From assembly GCA_002386585.1 (NCBI GenBank), contig DGIZ01000094.1, positions 447-9,284 of the forward strand: 8,838 nucleotides of DNA. Reading direction: 5' to 3'. Positions 1 through 8,838 of this stretch are shown piece by piece (the first letter of the stretch is position 1; each line of letters opens with the position of its first letter). This DNA comes from Brevundimonas sp. UBA4609 (lineage in GTDB: Bacteria > Pseudomonadota > Alphaproteobacteria > Caulobacterales > Caulobacteraceae). The position numbers and the translations under genes were made by a program. The notes beneath the pieces were generated by a model, which was not told the origin of the DNA, did no database searches, and saw only the letters and a list, made by a program, of their open reading frames with translations.

Positions 1-456
1 ACGGCGGGCGTGGACGTCGAGCTGCGCCGCCAGCTGTGGGACTATGTCCGCAAGATCAACGAGGAGGGGGTGACGGTGATCCTGACCACCCACTACCTCG
101 AAGAGGCGCAGGAGCTGTGCGACACCATCGCCATCATCAACCGGGGCGAGGTCGTGGCCTGCGAGCCGACCGAACAGCTCTTGAAGCGGCTGGACACCCG
201 CAACGTCGTGGTGACGCCCGAGACGGCGCCCGAGACCCTGCCCGCCCTGAACGGCTTCATCGTCGCCCCGCGCGCCAACGGCGCCTTCGTCGTCACCTAT
301 CGCACGGGCGAATCCAGCGTCGAGCAGGTGCTGGCCGCCGTCCGCGCGGCGGGCGTGACCATCAAGGACATCGCCACCGAGGACCCGGATCTGGAAGACG
401 TCTTCCTGGCCATGACCTACGGCGACACGAGCCGCCCCGATCCGACGCAGGACTGA
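1..456 (+). CDS. ABC-2-type exporter ATP-binding protein, 3' fragment (YadG-like)
   Basis: This is the C-terminal 151 codons of an ATPase subunit that would power an ABC-2-type exporter at the inner membrane; the gene begins left of the window. The frame is open from base 1 and reads TAGVD, the D-loop that normally follows the Walker B DEP. The switch (H-loop) histidine follows in LTTHYLEEAQ, at about residue 31 of the fragment. From memory the segment matches E. coli YadG closely (TAGVDIELRR and ILTTHYLEEAE there). Residues 60-145 form the small C-terminal domain usual in this subfamily, ending in DLEDVFLAMT. The Walker A, Q-loop and signature motifs lie outside the window. No permease follows: the next gene is convergent, so a partner permease must lie upstream or elsewhere. 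The family is secure; the transported substrate is unknown. Confidence 0.9.
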   Translation, partial: TAGVDVELRRQLWDYVRKINEEGVTVILTTHYLEEAQELCDTIAIINRGEVVACEPTEQLLKRLDTRNVVVTPETAPETLPALNGFIVAPRANGAFVVTYRTGESSVEQVLAAVRAAGVTIKDIATEDPDLEDVFLAMTYGDTSRPDPTQD

Positions 457-503
457 GGCGCGGGCGTCGCGACGCCCCCTCGCCCGCTCGCTGCCTTCCC
501 CAC

Positions 504-612
504 GCCGTCATCCTCGGGCTTGACCCGAGGATCCACTCATCCGCCTGCACGACATAGGCGAGGTCGAGCGCGCCCTGCGCTGGATCCTCGGGTCAAGCCC
601 GAGGATGACGGC
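504..612. repeat. Composite REP-like inverted repeat with 45-nt spacer, copy 1
   Basis: Two 32-nt arms (504-535 and 581-612) are perfect reverse complements separated by 45 nt. Each arm is itself a hairpin, a 7-bp stem CCTCGGG/CCCGAGG with loop CTTGA, framed by GTCATCC on one side and GGATCCA on the other. The element fills most of the gap between the ABC ATPase stop (456) and the convergent Tat-protein stop (658). Its spacer resembles the reverse complement of the spacer in copy 2 (31 of 45 positions). No T-run follows either arm, so it is not a standard intrinsic terminator, although the RNA would fold strongly on either strand. A run of seven G lies just outside at 621-627. REP-type palindromes of this kind are common in alphaproteobacterial genomes and are usually moved by RAYT-type transposases; that link is inferred here. 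Confidence 0.9.
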
Positions 613-655
613 ATGTGTGTGGGGGGGCGGGATTGGAACGTCAGCGGTTACCGCC

Positions 656-1066
656 TCAGGCCGCCATCACCGTGCCGAGCAGAAGCTTCGCTCCCGGCCT
701 GCCCAGAATGGCGTCGGTGGCGTGTTGCAGGGCGACCGCCAGCCATTCGACGTTCGGCGGCGCGTCCGGCAGCAGCCGCTCGGCGGCGATGCGGGCGATC
801 TCATTGTAGGCGGCGCTGAGACGCGGCTGGGACAGGCGCGCCCGCTCCATCAGGGCGCCGTCGGCGATGTCGAGACCCGTCTCGACCGTCAACACGCCGC
901 GTCGTCCGTCGCGGCGCAGAACCGTGGCCGTAGCGGTCGGCATGGACAGATAGCCGCCCTTGCCGCCCCCGCTCTTCTCCGCAGAGGCATGAGCGGCGCC
1001 GGCCGCCGCGAGGCCGCCGAGAGCCGCGCCGTTCAGAGCCAGGGCGATCAGTTGACGTCTGTCCAT
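656..1066 (-). CDS. Small Tat-exported protein of unknown function
   Basis: A 136-residue protein that I cannot assign to a named family. The N-terminus has a twin-arginine signal: DRRQLIALA at residues 2-10, then an Ala/Gly/Leu-rich hydrophobic stretch and a likely cleavage site after AHA (27) or ASA (29). A Ser/Gly/Lys linker follows (28-38). The mature part starts YLSMPTATATVL, continues through a strand-like segment GVLTVETGLDI (57-67) and two probable amphipathic helices (about 72-99 and 105-122), and ends KLLLGTVMAA. This strand-helix-helix-strand plan recalls the periplasmic domain of FliL-like proteins, but the resemblance is weak and by eye only. The start is ATG at 1066 with AGGGTGG at 1071-1077 as ribosome binding site. 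The gene is divergent from rppH, with 77 nt between the starts, and its 3' end faces a REP-like element. It appears to be a single-gene unit acting in the periplasm. Confidence 0.75.
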   Translation of the reverse strand: MDRRQLIALALNGAALGGLAAAGAAHASAEKSGGGKGGYLSMPTATATVLRRDGRRGVLTVETGLDIADGALMERARLSQPRLSAAYNEIARIAAERLLPDAPPNVEWLAVALQHATDAILGRPGAKLLLGTVMAA

Positions 1067-1143
1067 GACGCCACCCTAGCCGGGCGGCCTTTCCCGGACG
1101 TTGACGCCTAGCCCGCGTCGAGACGGCGGCGTATGCGAAGGAC

Positions 1144-1620
1144 ATGACCATCGATCTGTCCCTCTATCGCCCCAACGTCGGGGTCGTCCTGTTCAACCCC
1201 GCCGGCCAGGTCTGGTTCGGCCGCCGCGCCGACACGCCCGAGCCGTGGAACTGGCAGTTCCCGCAAGGCGGCGTCGACGACGGCGAGGACCTGGAAGCCG
1301 CCGCCCGCCGCGAACTGCATGAAGAGACGGGCGTGCGCTCCATCGCCCTTCTGGGCCGCACCACCGAATGGATTCCCTATGACTTTCCCGAGGGCCTGCC
1401 GAGCCCGAAGAGCTGGAAGGGGTTGAAGGGGCAACGCCAGCAGTGGTTCGCCTTCCGCCTCACCGGCGGGGAGGACGAGATCGACCTGAACGGCCACGGC
1501 GAGCCCGAATTCGACGCCTGGCGCTGGGGGCGGCTGGAAGAGGCGCCCAGCCTGATCGTGCCGTTCAAGCGCCCGGTCTATGAGCAGGTGGTGCGGGCGT
1601 TTGGGGAATGGGCGCTGTAG
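1144..1620 (+). CDS. rppH: RNA pyrophosphohydrolase (Nudix)
   Basis: RppH removes pyrophosphate from the 5' triphosphate end of mRNAs in the cytoplasm, which exposes them to RNase E-type decay. The 158-residue product starts with the family hallmark YRPNVGVVLFN (8-18), followed by WNWQFPQGGVD (35-45). A complete Nudix box occupies residues 42-64: G-x5-E-x7-REL-HEE-TGV. Further family blocks are KGQRQQWFAFRL in the middle and PEFDAWRW and VPFKRPVYEQV near the end. The length is usual for the alphaproteobacterial form, which lacks the longer tail of the E. coli enzyme. The ATG at 1144 fits the alignment. The AAGGA at 1138-1142 lies only one base before it, too close for a standard ribosome binding site, so initiation may be weak or leaderless. 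The gene converges on the atp operon, separated by a REP-like element and the atp terminator. Confidence 0.93.
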   Translation: MTIDLSLYRPNVGVVLFNPAGQVWFGRRADTPEPWNWQFPQGGVDDGEDLEAAARRELHEETGVRSIALLGRTTEWIPYDFPEGLPSPKSWKGLKGQRQQWFAFRLTGGEDEIDLNGHGEPEFDAWRWGRLEEAPSLIVPFKRPVYEQVVRAFGEWAL

Positions 1621-1657
1621 CGGTCGGGAACTGACCTCTCCCCTTCTCCCTTTCCCT

Positions 1658-1770
1658 CGCCGTCATCCTCGGGCTTGACCCCCGAGGATCCAGTGCGGGA
1701 CGCGCTCAACCTGGCCAAGGTTTCGCACGCGGACGGCTGGATCCTCGGGTCAAGCCCGAGGATGACGGCG
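1658..1770. repeat. Composite REP-like inverted repeat with 45-nt spacer, copy 2
   Basis: This is the same element as the one at 504-612 but inverted as judged by its spacer. The left arm (1659-1692) matches the right arm (1738-1769) except for two extra C bases in the hairpin (five C instead of three after TTGA). Outer bases C1658/G1770 extend the pairing by one. The spacer 1693-1737 is 45 nt, exactly as in copy 1. Its reverse complement matches the copy 1 spacer at 31 of 45 positions, best over a 19-nt core (1698-1716) at 16 of 19. It is flanked by a 24-nt pure pyrimidine run (1635-1658) and a purine-rich run (about 1770-1800) that could extend the stem imperfectly. It lies between the convergent 3' ends of rppH and atpC. 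Confidence 0.88.
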
Positions 1771-1822
1771 GAGTAGGGAGTAATGGGAGAATAGAGGAAG
1801 GCAGCGCGTCATGTCGCGCACG

Positions 1823-1854
1823 AAAAAGGCCCCTCGCCGCAAGCGAGGGGCCTT
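1823..1854 (-). terminator. Rho-independent terminator of the atp operon
   Basis: On the minus strand a 12-bp perfect stem AAGGCCCCTCGC/GCGAGGGGCCTT with a 5-nt loop runs directly into five T (complement of A1823-1827, overlapping the stem base). It lies 23 nt beyond the atpC stop codon. On the plus strand the stem is followed by CAATCG with no T-run, so it should stop atp transcription but not rppH transcription. The clear end point supports atpC as the last gene of the operon and argues against a lost downstream extension of atpC. Confidence 0.92.
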
Positions 1855-1877
1855 CAATCGTTTCAGCCGTGCGAACC

Positions 1878-2147
1878 TCAGTTCGCAGTCAGCTCCGAAG
1901 CCTCTTCGGCCAGGATGGTCAGGCCTTCGCCGTTGACGTCGGCGAAGCCGCCCTTGACCTCGAAGCGGCGGCGCTGGGCGCCTTCATAGACCGTCACCAC
2001 GCCTTCGCGCAGGGTGGTCATGAAGGGCGCGTGGCCCGGCAGGACGCCGAAGTCGCCCTCGACGCCCGGCGCATCGACCTGATCGACCGAACCGGCGAAG
2101 ACTTCGCGTTCCGGGGCGACGAGGGAGAAGTTCAGCTTACCGGCCAT
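1878..2147 (-). CDS. atpC: ATP synthase F1 epsilon subunit, short form
   Basis: Epsilon joins gamma in the central rotor stalk and contacts the c-ring. The 89-residue product contains the N-terminal beta-sandwich domain with its typical blocks: LNFSLVAPEREVF (5-17), GDFGVLPGHAP (31-41) and FEVKGGFADV (62-71). It ends at EEASELTAN just after the sandwich. Epsilon is normally about 130-140 residues, and the missing part is the C-terminal two-helix domain that inhibits ATP hydrolysis in many bacteria. The operon terminator begins 23 nt after the stop, leaving no room for a frameshifted remnant, so the short form looks genuine. The ATG at 2147 lies 3 nt after the atpD stop. A GGAAG ribosome binding site sits inside the atpD 3' end, which suggests translational coupling. 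Alphaproteobacteria can use a separate zeta inhibitor instead; none is encoded in this window. Confidence 0.95.
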   Translation of the reverse strand: MAGKLNFSLVAPEREVFAGSVDQVDAPGVEGDFGVLPGHAPFMTTLREGVVTVYEGAQRRRFEVKGGFADVNGEGLTILAEEASELTAN

Positions 2148-2150
2148 GAC

Positions 2151-4584
<2,434 letters not shown>

Positions 4585-4622
4585 CCGGCTCTGCTCTTCC
4601 TTTGACTACAGGGGCCGAACGA

Positions 4623-6777
<2,155 letters not shown>

Positions 6778-6897
6778 TTATATTTGGTCCGCGTCTGAAG
6801 CGTTTGGATCAAGACCGGCCGCAGTCGCCTGCGCCAGTCAAGGGCCTGAAATGCTTGTAGAAAGCACGCTGGGGACGCATCTTTCGATACGCCCTTC

Positions 6898-6926
6898 GCT
6901 AAAGCCGCGCGGCTGATACCATGCAA
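6898..6926 (-). promoter_or_regulatory. Candidate promoter of the atp operon (weak)
   Basis: On the minus strand TTGCATG (6926-6920) and GCTTTAGC (6905-6898) are separated by 14 nt. They partly match the Caulobacter housekeeping consensus TTGACGS-N10-14-GCTANAWC. Transcription would start near 6890 and leave a leader of about 110 nt before the atpH GTG. A second -35-like TTGACT at about 6843-6838 has no acceptable -10. Both are pattern matches by eye in GC-rich DNA and could be chance. Confidence 0.25.
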
Positions 6927-7051
6927 GGCCTCGCCTCGCAACCGAGGGGCGCGGAACGATAACGCCGCACCCGCGCTCTCTTTGGTCGAATAGGACCGGT
7001 CAAGCTGGGTTCGACAGGAGGGCCTGCGACGACGACGACGCCATCCGACGC

Positions 7052-7080
7052 TTGATGCGCGCTCACGCTCCCGTTACCGA
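7052..7080 (+). promoter_or_regulatory. Candidate promoter of the terC-cyclotransferase pair (weak)
   Basis: TTGATGC (7052-7058) matches the Caulobacter -35 consensus TTGACGS at six of seven positions. After 14 nt comes GTTACCGA (7073-7080), a poor fit to GCTANAWC. Transcription would start near 7087, giving a leader of about 23 nt that includes the ribosome binding site AGGAA (7100-7104), 5 nt before the ATG. The position is sensible but the -10 is weak. Confidence 0.25.
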
Positions 7081-7109
7081 AAAACTTCCAACACCCTTCA
7101 GGAACCCCG

Positions 7110-7937
7110 ATGCTCGAAAGCATAACCCCGCTGTTGACCGATCCCGCCGCCTGGGCGGCCCTTGTGACCCTCGTGGTCATGGAGGTGGTGCTGGGGATCG
7201 ACAACCTGATCTTCATCTCGATTCTCTCGAATAAGCTCCCGCCCGAGCACCGCCAGCGCACGCGCCGTATCGGCATCGGCCTGGCGCTGATCATGCGCCT
7301 GGGCCTTCTGGCCACCATCGGCTGGATCGTCGGCCTGACCCAGCCGGTCTTCGACCTGGGCTTCCACGGCGAGACCTTCGACACCGCCTTCTCCTGGCGC
7401 GATCTGATCCTGATCGCCGGCGGCCTCTTCCTAGTCTGGAAAGCCACCAAGGAGATCCACCACGCCGTCGACGTCACCCCGTCGAACGACATGCTGGAGA
7501 AGGACAAGAAGGACGTCGTCATCAACAACGTCGGTTCGGCCATCTTCCAGATCATCCTGCTGGACCTGGTGTTCTCGGTGGACTCCATCCTGACCGCCGT
7601 GGGCATGACCGATCACATCCCGATCATGATGATCGCGGTCATCATCGCCGTGACCGTCATGCTGCTGGCCGCCGATCCGCTGGCCAACTTCATCGACAAG
7701 AACCCGACCGTGGTCATGCTAGCCCTGGGCTTCCTGCTGATGATCGGCGCCGTGCTGATCGCCGACGGCTTCGGCGTCCACGTGCCCAAGGGCTACATCT
7801 ACGCCGCCATGGCCTTCTCGGCCCTGGTCGAGGGCCTGAACATGTGGTCGCGCAACGCCCAGATCAGAAAGAACCAGGCCGAGGAAGCCGCCCAGGCCGC
7901 CCTCAACAAGGCCGAAACCGCCGAGCCCGGCGTCTAA
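7110..7937 (+). CDS. TerC-family integral membrane protein (YgdQ/YoaE-like)
   Basis: A 275-residue inner-membrane protein with about seven hydrophobic segments, roughly at 15-40, 55-77, 97-111, 141-165, 170-188, 200-220 and 228-244. The two family motifs with acidic residues inside the membrane are present: [12 protein letters not shown] (24-35) and [16 protein letters not shown] (150-165). Other blocks such as [17 protein letters not shown] and [16 protein letters not shown] match the YgdQ and YoaE branch. Unlike YoaE it has no CBS or CorC-type domain; it ends in a short charged, Ala/Glu-rich cytoplasmic tail (about 250-275). TerC-family proteins are linked to metal ion (notably Mn) export and, in Bacillus, to metal loading of secreted enzymes; which role applies here is unknown. 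The ATG at 7110 has AGGAA 5 nt upstream. The stop lies 1 nt before the next gene. Confidence 0.92.
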   Translation: MLESITPLLTDPAAWAALVTLVVMEVVLGIDNLIFISILSNKLPPEHRQRTRRIGIGLALIMRLGLLATIGWIVGLTQPVFDLGFHGETFDTAFSWRDLILIAGGLFLVWKATKEIHHAVDVTPSNDMLEKDKKDVVINNVGSAIFQIILLDLVFSVDSILTAVGMTDHIPIMMIAVIIAVTVMLLAADPLANFIDKNPTVVMLALGFLLMIGAVLIADGFGVHVPKGYIYAAMAFSALVEGLNMWSRNAQIRKNQAEEAAQAALNKAETAEPGV

Positions 7938-7938
7938 C

Positions 7939-8748
7939 GTGCGTATCGGGCCGGTCCTGGCGATGCTTCTGCTGGCGCTTCCCGCGTCGGCGGCGGCGCA
8001 AGCGCCGGGGCCGGCCCCTTCTTCTTCCCCTCAGCCCGCACCGGCCCGCGTTCCGGTCTACGGCTATGAGGTGGTGCGGACCTTCCCCCACGACCCGACC
8101 GCCTTCACCCAGGGGCTGGTCATTCGCGACGGCGTGCTGATTGAGAGCACCGGCCGCAACCCTTCCAGCGTGCGCCGCGTGCGGTTGGAGGACGGCGTCG
8201 TGCTGCAGAAGCGCGAGCTCGACCCTGAATATTTCGGCGAAGGCCTGACCGAGAAGGACGGCCGCGTCTTCTCCCTGTCGTGGGTCAACGGCGTCGGCTT
8301 CATCTGGGATGCGGACGACCTGAAGCCCGTCTCCCGCTTCGCCTATGCGGGCGAAGGCTGGGGACTGACGCACGACGGAACGCGCCTGATCCTGTCGGAC
8401 GGATCGGCGGCCCTGCGCTTCCTCAACCCCGACACCCAGGCCGAGACCGGCCGCGTCTCCGTCACCCTGAACGGCCGCCCGGTGCGCCAGTTGAACGAAC
8501 TGGAATGGATCGACGGCGAAGTCTGGGCCAACGTCTGGCAGACCGACTACATCCTCCGCATCGACCCTGAGTCCGGCCAGGTGGTCGGCGTCATCGACCT
8601 CAGCGGCCTGCTGCCCAGGGATCAGGTGAAGGACCCGGTCGACGACGTGCTGAACGGCATCGCCTGGGACGCGCAGAACCGCCGCCTGTTCGTCACCGGC
8701 AAGAACTGGCCCAGCCTGTTCGAGATCCGGCTGACCGGGCCGAGGTAG
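7939..8748 (+). CDS. Secreted glutaminyl-peptide cyclotransferase (plant/bacterial beta-propeller type)
   Basis: This enzyme converts N-terminal glutamine of peptides and proteins to pyroglutamate. The 269-residue protein has a signal peptide (MRIGPVLAMLLLALPASAAA, cleavage near 20) and a Pro/Ser/Ala linker (22-40), then the five-bladed propeller typical of the family. Visible family blocks in order are FPHDPTAFTQGL (49-60), ESTG (69-72), FGEGL (99-103), GEGWGLT (138-144), SDGS (153-156), LNELEWIDGEVWANVWQTD (185-203), LNGIAWD (238-244) and TGKNWP (253-258). The glutamate of ESTG is the likely catalytic acid by family analogy. The GTG at 7939 is chosen because it lies 1 nt after the terC stop and gives a complete signal peptide. 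An in-frame ATG at 7963 would give a shorter one lacking the N-terminal arginine. No strong ribosome binding site is seen, consistent with translational coupling. It probably acts in the periplasm or outside the cell. Confidence 0.92.
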   Translation: MRIGPVLAMLLLALPASAAAQAPGPAPSSSPQPAPARVPVYGYEVVRTFPHDPTAFTQGLVIRDGVLIESTGRNPSSVRRVRLEDGVVLQKRELDPEYFGEGLTEKDGRVFSLSWVNGVGFIWDADDLKPVSRFAYAGEGWGLTHDGTRLILSDGSAALRFLNPDTQAETGRVSVTLNGRPVRQLNELEWIDGEVWANVWQTDYILRIDPESGQVVGVIDLSGLLPRDQVKDPVDDVLNGIAWDAQNRRLFVTGKNWPSLFEIRLTGPR

Positions 8749-8762
8749 CCCCTTCTTCCCGT

Positions 8763-8838
8763 TCATCCCGGCGGACGCCGGGATCCAGTCCTTTGGCCCC
8801 AGACGCGCGCAGCTCTCACTGGGCCCCGGCGTCCGCCG
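8763..8838. repeat. REP-like inverted repeat with a different core, cut by the window end
   Basis: The left unit 8763-8787 keeps the frame TCATCC...GGATCCA of the other two elements but has the core CGGCGGACGCCG, which folds into an 8-bp hairpin ATCCCGGC/GCCGGGAT with loop GGAC. After a 32-nt spacer the right unit begins at 8820; its 19 bases up to the window end match the reverse complement of 8769-8787 at 17 of 19 positions. The spacer ends GT and AC add two pairs. The element begins 15 nt after the cyclotransferase stop. There is no T-run, so it is not an ordinary intrinsic terminator, but the transcript would end in or pass through a strong fold. Confidence 0.8.

Larger units (their letters stand above)
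6778..7109. other. Divergent intergenic region between atpH and the terC-like gene
   Basis: These 332 bases contain no gene I can support. They should hold the promoters of both the atp operon and the terC-cyclotransferase pair. Visible structures are modest: a GACCGGTC palindrome (6994-7001) inside a possible hairpin GTCGAA/TTCGAC (6985-6990 with 7010-7015), a small hairpin CCTCG/CGAGG near 6930-6945, and four GAC units at 7028-7039. I looked for the yybP-ykoY manganese riboswitch, which often precedes TerC-family genes, and did not recognise its core. No REP-like element is present here, unlike the three 3'-end intergenic regions of the window. Confidence 0.6.

Noticed and set aside
504..612. 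The composite repeat as a CRISPR unit or as an intrinsic terminator
   Set aside because: The arms are inverted, not direct, and there are only two per site with related spacers, so it is not CRISPR. Neither arm is followed by a T-run.
1101..1137. TTGACGC at 1101-1107, a perfect Caulobacter-type -35 before rppH
   Set aside because: No acceptable -10 lies 10-14 nt downstream; the nearest TATGCG (1132-1137) is about 25 nt away.
6851..6916. A 21-codon reading frame with AAGGG 6 nt before its ATG, on the plus strand
   Set aside because: The spacing is attractive, but nothing supports translation: it is very short, has no recognisable product and lies antisense to the presumed atp leader.
6961..7109. 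Possible yybP-ykoY (Mn) riboswitch before the terC-like gene
   Set aside because: TerC-family genes often have one, but I could not find its conserved core in this leader, and the candidate promoter leaves only about 23 nt of leader.
6899..7606. A 235-codon minus-strand frame upstream of atpH, antisense to the terC-like gene
   Set aside because: It overlaps the conserved membrane motifs of the TerC protein, and its translation (rich in Ser, Arg, Met, Pro) resembles no known protein.
7903..8766. A 287-codon minus-strand frame antisense to the cyclotransferase
   Set aside because: The sense-strand protein has a signal peptide and all family blocks; the antisense frame has none and has shadow composition.

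Overview
The window is GC-rich chromosomal DNA from an alphaproteobacterium. It most resembles the order Caulobacterales, perhaps Brevundimonas, but that is an inference from protein style and repeats, not from a marker gene. The F1 genes stand alone as atpH-A-G-D-C without the F0 genes, which is the usual split arrangement in Alphaproteobacteria. The intergenic palindromes (TCATCC-core-GGATCCA) are also of a type common in that class.

Layout from left to right. Positions 1-456 hold the 3' end of an ABC-2-type exporter ATPase resembling E. coli YadG. A 109-nt composite palindromic repeat (504-612) separates it from a convergent gene for a small Tat-exported protein of unknown function (656-1066, minus). 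Divergent from that gene is rppH (1144-1620, plus), the Nudix hydrolase that starts mRNA decay. A second copy of the composite repeat (1658-1770) and a strong rho-independent terminator (1823-1854, minus strand) lie between rppH and the convergent ATP synthase F1 operon. That operon (6777 down to 1878, minus) encodes delta, alpha, gamma, beta and epsilon. A 332-nt divergent intergenic region (6778-7109) carries only weak promoter candidates. It leads into a plus-strand pair: a TerC-family membrane protein (7110-7937) and, 1 nt later, a secreted glutaminyl-peptide cyclotransferase (7939-8748). The window ends inside a third palindromic repeat that has a different core.

How the genes fit together. 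The five F1 genes make the catalytic head, central stalk and delta connector of ATP synthase; the membrane F0 part must be encoded elsewhere. Two features of this F1 stand out: a beta subunit with an Ala/Lys/Pro-rich N-terminal tail of about 30 residues, and an epsilon of only 89 residues that lacks the C-terminal helical domain. The TerC homologue and the cyclotransferase are probably co-transcribed and translationally coupled, and both may act in maturation of exported proteins.

Most of the window is housekeeping and I see no clear undescribed defence or mobile system. The best leads are the composite repeats, whose 45-nt spacers are themselves about 69% identical between copies that lie in opposite orientation, and the terC-cyclotransferase pair.
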